DNA of 64,000 bases from Cryobacterium flavum (GTDB taxonomy: Bacteria > Actinomycetota > Actinomycetes > Actinomycetales > Microbacteriaceae). Where the stretch lies: the NCBI RefSeq assembly GCF_900103805.1, contig NZ_FNIB01000008.1, positions 1 to 64,000 of the forward strand, written 5' to 3'. The notes beneath the pieces are model-generated. The model made no database searches and had not been told where the DNA came from. It saw nothing but the letters and a program-made list of their open reading frames with translations. Numbering within the stretch: the first letter of the stretch is position 1; each line of letters starts with the position of its first letter. Positions 1 to 7,865 of this stretch are shown piece after piece. The translations under genes and the position numbers were made by a program.

Positions 1-111
1 CTCGGCCGGGGCACTCGGCTGTGGGACGGCCTGCCCAGCCTCGACCTCACCCACACGGTAACAACGGAAGTGGCCGAGAGTGGCACGATCCACGTTAATT
101 TCGCACGATAG
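1..111 (+). CDS. C-terminal end of a RibD/DHFR-like reductase (partial)
   Basis: Only the last 36 residues are inside the window; the gene begins upstream. The tail reads LGRGTRLWDGLPSLDL followed by a short beta-strand ending in IHVNFAR and a TAG stop. The pattern 'LGxGxRLxDGL' near the C-terminus is typical of the small actinobacterial dihydrofolate-reductase-fold proteins (RibD C-terminal domain family). These are NAD(P)H-dependent reductases of unassigned substrate. It is followed after 9 bases by an SRPBCC-family gene on the same strand, a pairing often seen for these small stress or accessory proteins. The family call rests on this short tail only. Confidence 0.55.
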   Translation, partial: LGRGTRLWDGLPSLDLTHTVTTEVAESGTIHVNFAR

Positions 112-120
112 GACGTACTC

Positions 121-981
121 ATGACGATCGAACGCCGACTCGCCCGCGCCGGGTTCACCCTGACCCGCGACTACCCCGTTCCTCTCAAGCGCGTCTGGGA
201 CGCGTTCGCCGAAGAGGACCAGAAGCGGGGCTGGTACGGCGCCGGCGACACCATTGAGCCCGGTGAGTGGGCGTTAGACTTTCGCGTCGGCGGACGCGAC
301 GTCGACGAGGGGACATTTCACGACGGTCTGGTCTCGCGGTACGAGGCCACGTACACCAACATCGTCAAGCACGTCCGCATCATCACGACCTACAACATGT
401 GGCTCGACGGGGTCCACATGTCGACGTCGGTGGCGTCGTTGGAGTTCGAGACGCTCAACGCGGGCACCCGGTTCACGCACGTCGAGCACGGCGTCTTCTT
501 CGACCAGTTCTGGGCCGATGGGCCGGGCCGAAAGGAAGGCACCCGGGGCCTGCTCGAGGCTCTGGGCAACTACCTCGCTGACGCACCTCACGCACTCAGA
601 ACCGGCGTTCCGGCTGCGCACACGATCCCCTTGGAAAGCCGTCGGCGCTTGACCAAAATGGAGGAGTCACTAGAGGTCCTAGTGACTCACAAATCAACCA
701 CCACCGCGGCGGCAACCACCTTTTCGCCGGTAAACCGGTCTACGTCCAGCGTCGGGAGCTCGACGAGCCGCACGCTGAAGGCCAGCTGCGGGTGCGCGCG
801 CTCGGCCCCGAGCTGGTCTGACTCGCGCACGATCACGAGCCGTGGCGAACACGCATTGTCTGAGGCATCATGCCAGCGCTCTACGTGCCTCCCGGGTTCC
901 GCGCCCATCACTCTTGGTTTCATCGACAAGGTTCCTCATGACATTTCATTCGACGACCTAACGAGCTGTCCCCGATCGTAA
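121..981 (+). CDS. SRPBCC (START/AHSA1-like) domain protein with doubtful C-terminal extension
   Basis: Residues 1 to about 157 match the AHSA1-type SRPBCC fold: an N-terminal TLTRDYPVPLKRVWDAF segment, WYGAGD, and a terminal helix EGTRGLLEALGNYLAD. Members bind hydrophobic ligands and normally stop at about 150-165 residues. Here the frame runs on for about 130 more residues that are Ser/Thr/Arg-rich, low in hydrophobics and unlike any domain I recognise. The likely explanation is a small indel at the old stop near position 590, with the rest being read-through of non-coding or decayed DNA. Only the first ~470 bases are well supported. It starts at ATG 121, 9 bases after the preceding gene, and is probably co-transcribed with it. 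Confidence 0.55.
   Translation: MTIERRLARAGFTLTRDYPVPLKRVWDAFAEEDQKRGWYGAGDTIEPGEWALDFRVGGRDVDEGTFHDGLVSRYEATYTNIVKHVRIITTYNMWLDGVHMSTSVASLEFETLNAGTRFTHVEHGVFFDQFWADGPGRKEGTRGLLEALGNYLADAPHALRTGVPAAHTIPLESRRRLTKMEESLEVLVTHKSTTTAAATTFSPVNRSTSSVGSSTSRTLKASCGCARSAPSWSDSRTITSRGEHALSEASCQRSTCLPGSAPITLGFIDKVPHDISFDDLTSCPRS
664..688. repeat. Perfect 10-bp inverted repeat with 5-base spacer
   Basis: GAGTCACTAG (664-673) and CTAGTGACTC (679-688) are exact reverse complements separated by AGGTC. There is no T-run on either side, so a canonical intrinsic terminator is unlikely. It lies within the doubtful 3' extension of the SRPBCC gene, just past where that gene should naturally end. It could be a terminator of a non-U-tract type, a recombination site or an operator; the sequence does not decide. 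Confidence 0.6.
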
Positions 982-1399
982 GGACCGATACAGCGCGCGT
1001 GGGACCTGATGAAAGCTCTTGTTTGATTGCTTTTAAACACGGAGACTTCCCGCTTCCAGACGAGAAACCAAAGGGTCTCTTCACAGGCGATGACCGCCTG
1101 CTGGCACTCCCGGCCGTTCCCACTTTCGTAAAGTCCTGCAATCTCGGATGTCGCGTTCTCGCAGGAGAGGGAAGCACTACGCCTGGAACCAACCTTCGGC
1201 ATGAGCGTGTGGTGGCGCCACCACGCAGACCACCACATGCGGATGCTCCTGTCCCCGGAAGGACCGTTCGCGACCTCTCGGAACCGGAAGAGCGACGGTA
1301 ACCCGCTCCCGCCCGCCCATCACTTCCGCCGGCATGTTCGCCAGCGTCCGCACGCTGGTCAGCTGATTTAATGACTTCCTACTGAACGATTTCAAGTCG
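982..1399. other. No recognisable gene (about 420 bp)
   Basis: Short open frames on both strands overlap each other here. None has a convincing ribosome binding site, and none has a composition or motif I can assign. The stretch, with the ~300 bases before it, looks like decayed or non-coding DNA between the SRPBCC gene and the YCII gene. Confidence 0.5.
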
Positions 1400-1747
1400 C
1401 TAGAGCGGTGGCAAACCGAGGGCGCGCACTTCGACCGCCGCGTAGCGGGCTTCAACGAAGCGTGCAGCAATCTCGATCGCGCGATCTTCGCTTGCGACGT
1501 CGATGATGTAGTACCCGCCCACCCATTCGGTGGTTTCCGCGAATGGTCCGTTGGTTACAGAAAGACCGCCGTTAGTGCGAACCACTTTCGCGCCGGGGAC
1601 TTCCAGCTCGTGCGTGTCGATCAACTCGCCGGTGGTTGAGAGCTCGCCGATAACTGCGCCGTGGGCGGCCTCGAACTCAGCGAGGGCTTCGCTTTGGATC
1701 GCAAGTTCGCTGGCTGCACTCGCGTGGATCAGAATCATGTACTTCAA
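1400..1747 (-). CDS. YCII/DGPF-family protein
   Basis: This 115-residue protein has the YCII-related (DGPF) fold: an N-terminal strand MKYMILIHA, then LEVPGAKVVRTNGGLSVTNG, then GPFAETTEWVGGYYIIDV. The last matches the hallmark 'DGPFxExKExxxGxxxx' region. The start is a TTG at 1747, preceded by AAGGAG six bases upstream; starting there gives the usual family N-terminus MKYM. It is transcribed divergently from a second YCII gene at 1884, which leads into an ECF42-type sigma factor. DGPF proteins are the characteristic genomic partners of ECF42 sigma factors, and their biochemical role is unsettled. Sure of the family, not of the function. Confidence 0.85.
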   Translation of the reverse strand: MKYMILIHASAASELAIQSEALAEFEAAHGAVIGELSTTGELIDTHELEVPGAKVVRTNGGLSVTNGPFAETTEWVGGYYIIDVASEDRAIEIAARFVEARYAAVEVRALGLPPL

Positions 1748-1883
1748 TGGGAACTCCTTCAGTGATGTGTTTCTTACTGCGACGTATAGCGAAAGACTAT
1801 GAGGACACCGCGTTTTGGCGCGCTGTCCTGAGGTGCTCATCCCGTACGTCGAATTCACACAACGACAAGCAAAGGACCGACTT

Positions 1884-2216
1884 ATGGAATACATGCTATT
1901 CATCTGCACAGACTCGACGGCGCCGACGACCGAACCGACTGTCCACACCATCGAGGAATGGGTAGCCGAAACCACTGATGGGGGCACCAGGCGTCACGGC
2001 GACCGTCTGCGCCCGGCGAATGATGCGACCACGGTAAAACTGCGTGGTGGGCGGCTCAGCGTCACTGCTGGGCCGTTCGCTGAAACGACGGAGTGGATCG
2101 CTGGATATGACGTGATCGAGTGCGGCGACCTCGACGCGGCGATTGAGATCGCGGCGAGGCATCCGATGGCCCAGCTCGGTCAGATCGAGATCAGGCCGAT
2201 GTGGCCGATCGAGTAG
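1884..2216 (+). CDS. YCII/DGPF-family protein, ECF42 partner
   Basis: A 110-residue protein beginning MEYMLFICTD, with the DGPF core TAGPFAETTEWIAGYDVIEC followed by the terminal 'AIEIAARHP' helix and EIRPMW strand. It starts at ATG 1884, seven bases after AAAGGAC. Its last 16 bases overlap the GTG start of the sigma factor, so the two are translationally coupled. Full-length YCII proteins are about 100-120 residues, so it is intact. The central region is shorter and more polar than in its neighbour on the other strand (1400-1747), so this is a diverged paralogue rather than a recent duplicate. The linked sigma factor supports a role in that signalling module. Confidence 0.85.
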   Translation: MEYMLFICTDSTAPTTEPTVHTIEEWVAETTDGGTRRHGDRLRPANDATTVKLRGGRLSVTAGPFAETTEWIAGYDVIECGDLDAAIEIAARHPMAQLGQIEIRPMWPIE

Positions 2217-3433
2217 CGGATGCTATCGCGCGTGCCTCTGCCGAGGAAACTGCGCGCATCATCTCCACTGTGATTCGGATGACCGGCGACTTCGCCCTTG
2301 CCGAGGATTGTGCACAGGATGCGTTTGTAAGGGCGTTCTCTGACTGGCGCAAAGGTGGTATTCCGGACAATCCTGGCGCGTGGCTGACCACGGTGGCCAA
2401 GAGGCGGGCGATCGACCTGCTTCGGCATGCGGGCGCGGAAGATCGCGCGCTTCGGCGGGTTGCCGTCGAAGAGTACGAACCGGTCGAGCCCGATCCGGAC
2501 ATTAGTGGAGATTTCGATGATCGTCTTCGTCTCATTTTCACCTGCTGCCACCCCGCACTTCCGATGGATGCCCGCGTTGCCTTGACGCTGCGAACGGTAG
2601 CGGGCCTCACTCCCGCGCAGATCGCGCGTGCCTTTCTCGTGACCGAACCGGCGATGGAAAAAAGACTGGTGCGTGCCAGGGCAAAGATTAAGCACGCCGG
2701 TATCCCCTACCGTGTGCCACCGCCCCACCTCATGCCGGAACGGCGCGACGGTGTGCTGGCGGTGCTGTACTTGTTGTTCACCGAGGGATACTCCGCTACC
2801 GGCGGGGCGGTTCTCATCCGAGTTCCTCTCCTTCGTGAAGCAATCCGGCTCACCCGGCTGCTCATTGAGCTGATGCCCGACGACGATGAAGTTCGCGCGC
2901 TCCTTGCCCTGATGTTGCTGCATCATGCGCGTACCGCAGCTCGCACCGACGCTGTCGGAGATATCGTCACCCTCGAAGAGCAAGACAGATCGTTGTGGGA
3001 CCGGGATGCCATCACCGAGGCCCTCACCATCCTTCGGTCGCCGGTACCGCGCGCAGGCCGATATGGGCTGCAGGCCCACATTGCCGCCTGCCACCTCGAG
3101 GCTTCGGATGCTGCACGCACGAACTTCGCGCGCATCGTTGAACTGTACGACGCTCTCGCCGTCATCGATGCCTCACCGATCGTGGAACTCAATCGCGCGG
3201 TCGCGGTGGCGATGTCCCAGGGACCAGTAGTCGGCCTAGCCCTTATCGACGAGCTCGTCACCTCGCAGGGCATGGACGACTACTACTTACTCCCGGCGAC
3301 ACGCGCCGATCTGTTGCGCAGGATGGGTCGAAGGACCGAAGCCGCAACCGAATACGAGAAAGCACTTCAACTGGCCCCAGCAGAGGCCGAGAAACGCTAC
3401 CTGGGCAGACGCCTGGCAGAAACGAGACGCTGA
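2201..3433 (+). CDS. ECF42-type RNA polymerase sigma factor with C-terminal DUF6596/TPR-like extension
   Basis: This 410-residue protein has a sigma-70 region 2 (about residues 14-75, including AEDCAQDAFVRAF and NPGAWLTTVAKRRAIDLLR) and a region 4 helix-turn-helix (about 125-165, LRTVAGLTPAQIARAFLVTE). A long C-terminal part (about 180-410) contains RRDGVLAVLYLLFTEGYSA and a TPR-like end (RRTEAATEYEKALQLAPA). That layout is the hallmark of ECF42 sigma factors, in which the C-terminal extension is thought to replace an anti-sigma factor. The start is GTG 2201, inside the upstream YCII gene. Its TGA overlaps the ATG of the hydrolase that follows. No anti-sigma gene is nearby, as expected for this group. 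Confidence 0.9.
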   Translation: MADRVADAIARASAEETARIISTVIRMTGDFALAEDCAQDAFVRAFSDWRKGGIPDNPGAWLTTVAKRRAIDLLRHAGAEDRALRRVAVEEYEPVEPDPDISGDFDDRLRLIFTCCHPALPMDARVALTLRTVAGLTPAQIARAFLVTEPAMEKRLVRARAKIKHAGIPYRVPPPHLMPERRDGVLAVLYLLFTEGYSATGGAVLIRVPLLREAIRLTRLLIELMPDDDEVRALLALMLLHHARTAARTDAVGDIVTLEEQDRSLWDRDAITEALTILRSPVPRAGRYGLQAHIAACHLEASDAARTNFARIVELYDALAVIDASPIVELNRAVAVAMSQGPVVGLALIDELVTSQGMDDYYLLPATRADLLRRMGRRTEAATEYEKALQLAPAEAEKRYLGRRLAETRR

Positions 3434-4263
3434 TGCGCATCACCCTGACCGACGGGCGAACACTAGACGTTCACGACAGCACCAACGGAGTTCACGCTGC
3501 CCAAACCGTTGTCTGGCACCACGGCTCGCCACAAACCGGAGCAGCCCTCGAACCGCACCTGCGAGCCGCGGCGCTGCGCGGCATCCGCTGGATCTCATAC
3601 GCACGACCAAGCTACGGAGACTCGTCAGCTCAACCCGGTCGCACCGTCATTAACGCCGCAGCCGACGTCGAGCAACTCATCAATGCGATGGGCATCGACC
3701 AGATCGCCGTCATGGGCGCTTCCGGGGGCGGCCCACACGCCCTGGCCTGCGCCGCGATTCTGGGTGACAGGGTGTGGGCTGTAGCAACGTTCGCGAGTCT
3801 CGCGCCCTTCACGACAGACTTCAACTGGTTCGTCGGAATGGCAGGCGGTGGGCCGTCCCTGCGTGCGGCGCAACACGGAGAAGATGCCCGCGTAATCTAC
3901 GAACGAACTTCCAAGTTCGATGAAGAAAGTTTCAATTCGCGAGACTACGCCGCGCTGAAATCGGAGTGGACATCACTCAACGCAGACGCGGGGACCGCGA
4001 CGGCAGCTGGCCCCGAGGGGCTGATCGCTGACGACCTTGCCTTCGTGAAACCATGGGGCGTTGATCTGTCACGCGTCCGGATACCCGTACTCCTCGCACA
4101 CGGTGGCGACGACCGCATCGTCCCTCCCTCCCACTCCCAGTGGCTCCTCGAGCACCTCCCCAACGCCGAACTCTGGACCCGACCACGAGACGGCCACGTC
4201 TCAATTCTGAACGCAAGCACTTTGGCCATGGACTGGTTACGGCAACAGGCCGAAATGCACTGA
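3433..4263 (+). CDS. Alpha/beta hydrolase
   Basis: A 276-residue alpha/beta-hydrolase-fold protein. The HHGSP oxyanion segment is at about 29-33, the nucleophile elbow GASGG has Ser97, the acid is Asp226 or Asp227 in HGGDDRIVP, and the catalytic His255 is in RDGHVS. All triad positions are present and the length is normal. The ATG overlaps the sigma factor stop by one base (TGATG), so expression is coupled to the ECF42 gene. This makes it a probable effector or target of the same module. The substrate cannot be predicted; the 'IRWISYARPSYGDS' strand resembles the haloperoxidase/esterase-like hydrolases common in actinobacteria. Confidence 0.85.
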   Translation: MRITLTDGRTLDVHDSTNGVHAAQTVVWHHGSPQTGAALEPHLRAAALRGIRWISYARPSYGDSSAQPGRTVINAAADVEQLINAMGIDQIAVMGASGGGPHALACAAILGDRVWAVATFASLAPFTTDFNWFVGMAGGGPSLRAAQHGEDARVIYERTSKFDEESFNSRDYAALKSEWTSLNADAGTATAAGPEGLIADDLAFVKPWGVDLSRVRIPVLLAHGGDDRIVPPSHSQWLLEHLPNAELWTRPRDGHVSILNASTLAMDWLRQQAEMH

Positions 4264-4451
4264 GGTGCCCCCTTGCGCCCACCCGTACGCGCGCGGGACT
4301 GACCGGCGCATACGAGCTCGCGGATAAGACCGGTGCAGGAAGTTATGGCATCGTCAACGACGCCGGCATCCTCTGGCAAGTCGACGCTGACCCCATCATT
4401 TTGTGCATCCTTACTCGAACCAACAACCAGCACGCGGAAGGTAACAACGAA

Positions 4452-4784
4452 GTGATAGCCGAGAAACCGCGACTCACACGCACTATCCAAATCGTGCTCG
4501 CTTGGGCGGTCGGAGTAGTTGGAACCGTTACCACAGCCATTTCCTTGATCCCTTCGGTGGCCGTCATCGCCTCAGTAAGTGGCGTATCTTCCCTTGGATT
4601 CGCCGCTCCCCTACTGGTCGTGTCCATGATGTATCTCTCCGTTCCCATCCTCATCGCGTTGGCCATCGCGAATACCGGCCGCCGATGGCGGCTCTGGCTG
4701 ACCATCGCAATAGCGGTCATCGTCTTGCTCCTAGTCGCCCGCTTCGCAGTGGGTTCGCTCGGTGTCTACTGGATTTCGTTTTGA
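4452..4784 (+). CDS. Small integral membrane protein, unknown function
   Basis: The 110 residues contain three clear hydrophobic segments: about 13-37 (IVLAWAVGVVGTVTTAISLI), 45-75 and 82-104 (LTIAIAVIVLLLVARFAVG). The last two are separated by a positive GRRWR turn. I chose GTG 4452 as the start because it begins just before the first membrane segment, about 11 bases after a GGAAGG stretch; the open frame extends further upstream without family-like sequence. No domain recognised. It converges with, and slightly overlaps, the broken epimerase gene on the other strand. Confidence 0.55.
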   Translation: MIAEKPRLTRTIQIVLAWAVGVVGTVTTAISLIPSVAVIASVSGVSSLGFAAPLLVVSMMYLSVPILIALAIANTGRRWRLWLTIAIAVIVLLLVARFAVGSLGVYWISF

Positions 4785-5273
4785 GTCGCGGAGAGCCGTA
4801 TGCCGCGCGACGTAGTCGCTGGCGCGCACCTCGACGGCGCTGATGTAGCCGGTGTCGTGGGCGGTGCTTATCTTCGCCCATCCGGCCCGGCGAATCAGTC
4901 CCTTGACTTCGGTGGTCGTCGCGGGAGAGTGTTCAGACATTGCGCCGGTCGGCGACCCATACGGGTACAGGTTGCCCATCACGACGTTCCGGGCGCCCAT
5001 GGCGGATGCGGCGGCGATGGCCGCATCGAAGATGGACGGCCATTGTGCGGCCCAGTCGATGTATGGCGGATTCGTGCAGACAAAGATGGTCGAGGCATCC
5101 GTTGCAGCTTGCACAAAGGTGGCCGGATCACTGGCATCCAGTACCAGGGTGGTAGGGCCGACGGCGGTAGAGCCTGAGCGGGTCGCGATGGTCACCGTGT
5201 AGCCGCGCGCCGCGAGGCGTTCGGCGAGCGGACAGCCGATCAGGCCCGCTCCAACAACGAGGTGCTTGTTCAT
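4731..5273 (-). pseudogene. NAD-dependent epimerase/dehydratase, C-terminally truncated
   Basis: From ATG 5273 the protein starts with an intact Rossmann motif (HLVVGAGLIGCPLAERLAARG), followed by FVCTNPPYIDWAAQWP, NLYPYGSPTGAMSEHSP and ISAVEVRASDYVA, all typical of extended-SDR epimerase-like proteins of about 300 residues. After 'SDYVA' the family sequence is lost. About 20 unrelated residues follow to a stop at 4731, inside the convergent membrane-protein gene. Roughly the last 130 residues, which include much of the substrate-binding half, are missing. I judge it a remnant; a short functional form cannot be excluded. Confidence 0.7.
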
Positions 5274-5509
5274 GGGTCCATTCGCTTCGTCGTCCCTGGC
5301 TTCACCTTGGAAGATTCGTCTATAAAATCCGATCGCATTGGCGGCGAGACTTTCGCGCACGTCGCCTGGGCGCTTGCGGACCTCTCGCGACAAATCACTC
5401 GTCTCGTAGTGGGTTCGGTTAACGGGCACTTCTGCTTCGGCGGACTTTTATACAGGTACGGCCGTCGGGAATAGTCGACGTCGGTATGAGGACCTGACAG
5501 TCTGGGGGC

Positions 5510-6409
5510 GTGATCACGCTACTATCTGCACCGTCCAACCTGGGGCTTCGACCTCCCGAGCCGGGAAGCGTGCCGGGCACGTCCAAGGCACCTGAGGCAC
5601 TTCGAGAAGCGGGTCTGTTCCGTCGTTTGATAGTAGACGGCGCTGTCGACGGAGGAGCTGTCCTTCCCGGTCGGTACGTCGATGACGACATCACTCGCGC
5701 CGCCGGCCACGTGCGAAACGAAGCTCAGTTGATCTCCCACGCGCGTCGCCTCGCGCGCCGGATCGCTGGAGTCATCGCCAACGGCCGGGCGCCGCTGGTG
5801 ATCGGAGGTGACTGCAGCCTTCTCGTGGCGGCTGGGCTCGCGCTCCAGAACAACGCGGGCCTCGTTCACATCGATGGGCACACAGACTTCCGTCATCCCG
5901 GAAACTCGGATCAGTGCGCCAGCGTCGCCGGAGAGGATCTCGCCGCGGCCGTTGGTCTGCACTGGCCGGCAGTCGCCAACATCGACGGCCGCGGACCGTA
6001 CTTCTCGCCCGCCAACACCGTTCACATTGGATGCCGCGAGGACGACCAACATGTCGACGAGGTCCGACGCTTCCTCGGCCTCGTCCTACCCGCCCACCGA
6101 TCGAACGAGATCGGAATGACCGAGACGGCGAGAGCCGCTCGAACCACCATTGGGAGCGCCGGCTACTGGCTGCACCTCGATGTCGACGTGCTCGACCCCA
6201 TCTTCATGCCGGCCGTTGACAGCCCCGATCCTGGCGGGCTCAACCCGGAACAACTCGTCGAACTCCTTAAGGCGCTCGCCCCCGGAGCGATCGGAGGCCA
6301 AGTCACAGTATTCGATCCCGATCTTGATCCCAACGGACGCTACGCCACGCTTTTGGCCGAAATCATCGCAGTGGGCATGGCTGACCTGGGGCATCAAGTG
6401 AAGCGATGA
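5510..6409 (+). CDS. Arginase/agmatinase/formiminoglutamase-fold protein
   Basis: A 299-residue ureohydrolase-fold protein with the expected metal-binding blocks: GGDCS (99-103), HIDGHTD (120-126, with Asp122, His124 and Asp126) and LDVDVLDP (223-230, with Asp224 and Asp226). These proteins use a dinuclear Mn(II) centre to hydrolyse guanidino or related C-N bonds. The first block carries Cys102 where classical arginases have a His ligand (GGDHS). The same change is common in actinobacterial members annotated only as 'arginase family', so the substrate is not predictable. The start is GTG 5510, after TCTGGGGG. It stands alone between the broken epimerase and the broken LOG gene. Confidence 0.8.
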   Translation: MITLLSAPSNLGLRPPEPGSVPGTSKAPEALREAGLFRRLIVDGAVDGGAVLPGRYVDDDITRAAGHVRNEAQLISHARRLARRIAGVIANGRAPLVIGGDCSLLVAAGLALQNNAGLVHIDGHTDFRHPGNSDQCASVAGEDLAAAVGLHWPAVANIDGRGPYFSPANTVHIGCREDDQHVDEVRRFLGLVLPAHRSNEIGMTETARAARTTIGSAGYWLHLDVDVLDPIFMPAVDSPDPGGLNPEQLVELLKALAPGAIGGQVTVFDPDLDPNGRYATLLAEIIAVGMADLGHQVKR

Positions 6410-6571
6410 AGGTTCGGCTTACGGGGTCGCCGAGTCAGATATTGAACGCCTGCATGGGCGCCACGGTCGCCTTATCACTCTCGGCTGTCGTTCGGCCGTT
6501 TGGTAAGACTTTACTGCAGAGGAACCACGGGTGGTGTGCCTCGTTCATTCCATTTATGCGGTGCTGGCTCC

Positions 6572-7103
6572 TCAGATCGTGAGCTGGTTGAGCAAGTCTT
6601 GAGCGTTGTCGGAAATGATCAGCGAGTCCCGGTAGGTCCTCCGGAGAAATCCTGCGTCCACGCCGGCATCGATCGTCGCGATGAGGGGACCCTAGAAGCC
6701 ATCGATGTTGTACAGAGCGACTGGTTTATTGTGGATTCCTAGCTGCTGCCAGGTCCAGACCTCGAAGAATTCCTCCAGGGTCCCGGTCCCGCCCGGAAGA
6801 GCGATGAAGGCGTCGGACTACTCTGCCATGTGGGCTTTGCGCTCTGCATGGACTCAACGATTTCCAGTCGGGTGAGGCCTGGATGGGCCAATTCTCGGTC
6901 GACGAGAGATCCCGGCATAACGCCGACGACGGAACCAGCGTGGCTGACGGCCTCAGTCGCGATGACGCCCATCAAGCCAACATTGCCGCCGCCATAAACG
7001 ATCCCGATTCCGGCTCAGCCAACGTGCGAGCGAGCCGGGCTGCACCTTCAGCAAACACTGGGCGGTGACCAGACGCGGATCCGGTGAAGATTGCGACCTG
7101 CAT
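6572..7103 (-). pseudogene. LOG-family (cytokinin riboside 5'-monophosphate phosphoribohydrolase-like) pseudogene
   Basis: Read on the minus strand from ATG 7103 the gene starts MQVAIFTGSASGHRPVFAEG, shifts frame into GIGIVYGGGNVGLMGVIATE, then VIGV-type and SLVDRELAHPGLT segments. It shifts again into [20 protein letters not shown], the diagnostic PGGxGTxEE motif, and continues to the terminal NAQDLLNQLTI and a TGA at 6572. Two frameshifts (near 7010 and near 6840) and two in-frame TAG stops (one just before SDAF, one after LYNIDGF) destroy the frame. Its ATG overlaps the stop of the intact Nudix gene (TAATG), so the pair was once one operon. LOG enzymes release nucleobases from nucleotide monophosphates. 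Confidence 0.9.
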
Positions 7104-7507
7104 TAGGCAGCCAGAGCGGGAAACACGAATTCAAGGAGCAGCGGCGCGAGTGGAAAATCCAGTTCGGTCGTGACGGTGGGATCTACCCATCTCAGCTCAA
7201 CAATTTCCGCCGACGCTACCGGCGCTATGACGACATCGCTACGATAATTGGTCGCGTCGACGATTGTGTCCAACTCGTTTGCGGCGGCGGCAGTCCAGCT
7301 GCCCAGCAGGGCGAGGTCTTCCTTCGCGACCGTTGCGCCCAGCTCCTCATAAACTTCCCGGAGAGCGGCCGCACCGGAAGTTTCCCCGGGCTCGGATTTG
7401 CCACCGGGCAGCATGAAAAAACTTGTACCACGCTTACGGACGGTGAGTATCCTGCCGGCGCCGTCGCGAAAGCACACCGCAGCGACAATGAGCGTTTGAG
7501 TAATCAT
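7103..7507 (-). CDS. Nudix hydrolase (MutT-like)
   Basis: A 134-residue protein with a complete Nudix box at residues 36-58: G36, E42, the RE pair at 50-51, and EE at 54-55 followed by LG. This box binds the divalent metal and cleaves nucleoside-diphosphate-linked substrates. Length and domain boundaries are normal. It lies directly upstream of the decayed LOG gene with a TAATG junction, suggesting a former nucleotide-salvage or detoxification pair of which only this member survives. The substrate is not predictable from sequence. Confidence 0.9.
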   Translation of the reverse strand: MITQTLIVAAVCFRDGAGRILTVRKRGTSFFMLPGGKSEPGETSGAAALREVYEELGATVAKEDLALLGSWTAAAANELDTIVDATNYRSDVVIAPVASAEIVELRWVDPTVTTELDFPLAPLLLEFVFPALAA

Positions 7508-7865
7508 CCCGTCACGCTATCAATCCTCTACCCTCAAGGCGCGCCCCGCAGAGGGTTCCCTTGTGACACAATTCCAGCTTCTTGAAGCGGTGGCCGGTTT
7601 CGTGCCCGAACTGCGTCGCTCACCGTCCGTGAAATGAAATTTGGGATTAAGAGTGTGGCGCTAGCCGACCCAGAAGTAGTCGGATTTCGAGCCGTCCTTT
7701 GCCCCGGTTGGCGCCTTTCCCGTGACGCCTCCCATTCGATCTGTAATCCTGCTCGAAATGACTTGCCCAGCTTAGTGATAGCTCCGTCCGCACTCAGTCC
7801 GGAACCGTCGGGCACTACGAGCACAGATCTTGCGTTTCAGGACAACGAGACTTGGTCTCACACGT
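7508..7865. other. No recognisable gene (about 360 bp)
   Basis: A GTG at 7561 opens a 24-codon peptide frame (MTQFQLLEAVAGFVPELRRS...) that ends at once and looks like the N-terminal scrap of a lost gene. Other frames here overlap one another and match nothing. I see no terminator or RNA gene. Confidence 0.45.

Noticed and set aside
687..929. 80-codon minus-strand open frame (LVIVRESDQLGAERAHPQLAF...).
   Set aside because: No ribosome binding site, no recognisable domain, and it overlaps the doubtful 3' extension of the SRPBCC gene. I could not tell a remnant from chance.
999..1301. 100-codon plus-strand frame in the gap before the YCII gene.
   Set aside because: Composition is not protein-like and overlapping frames on the other strand are equally long.
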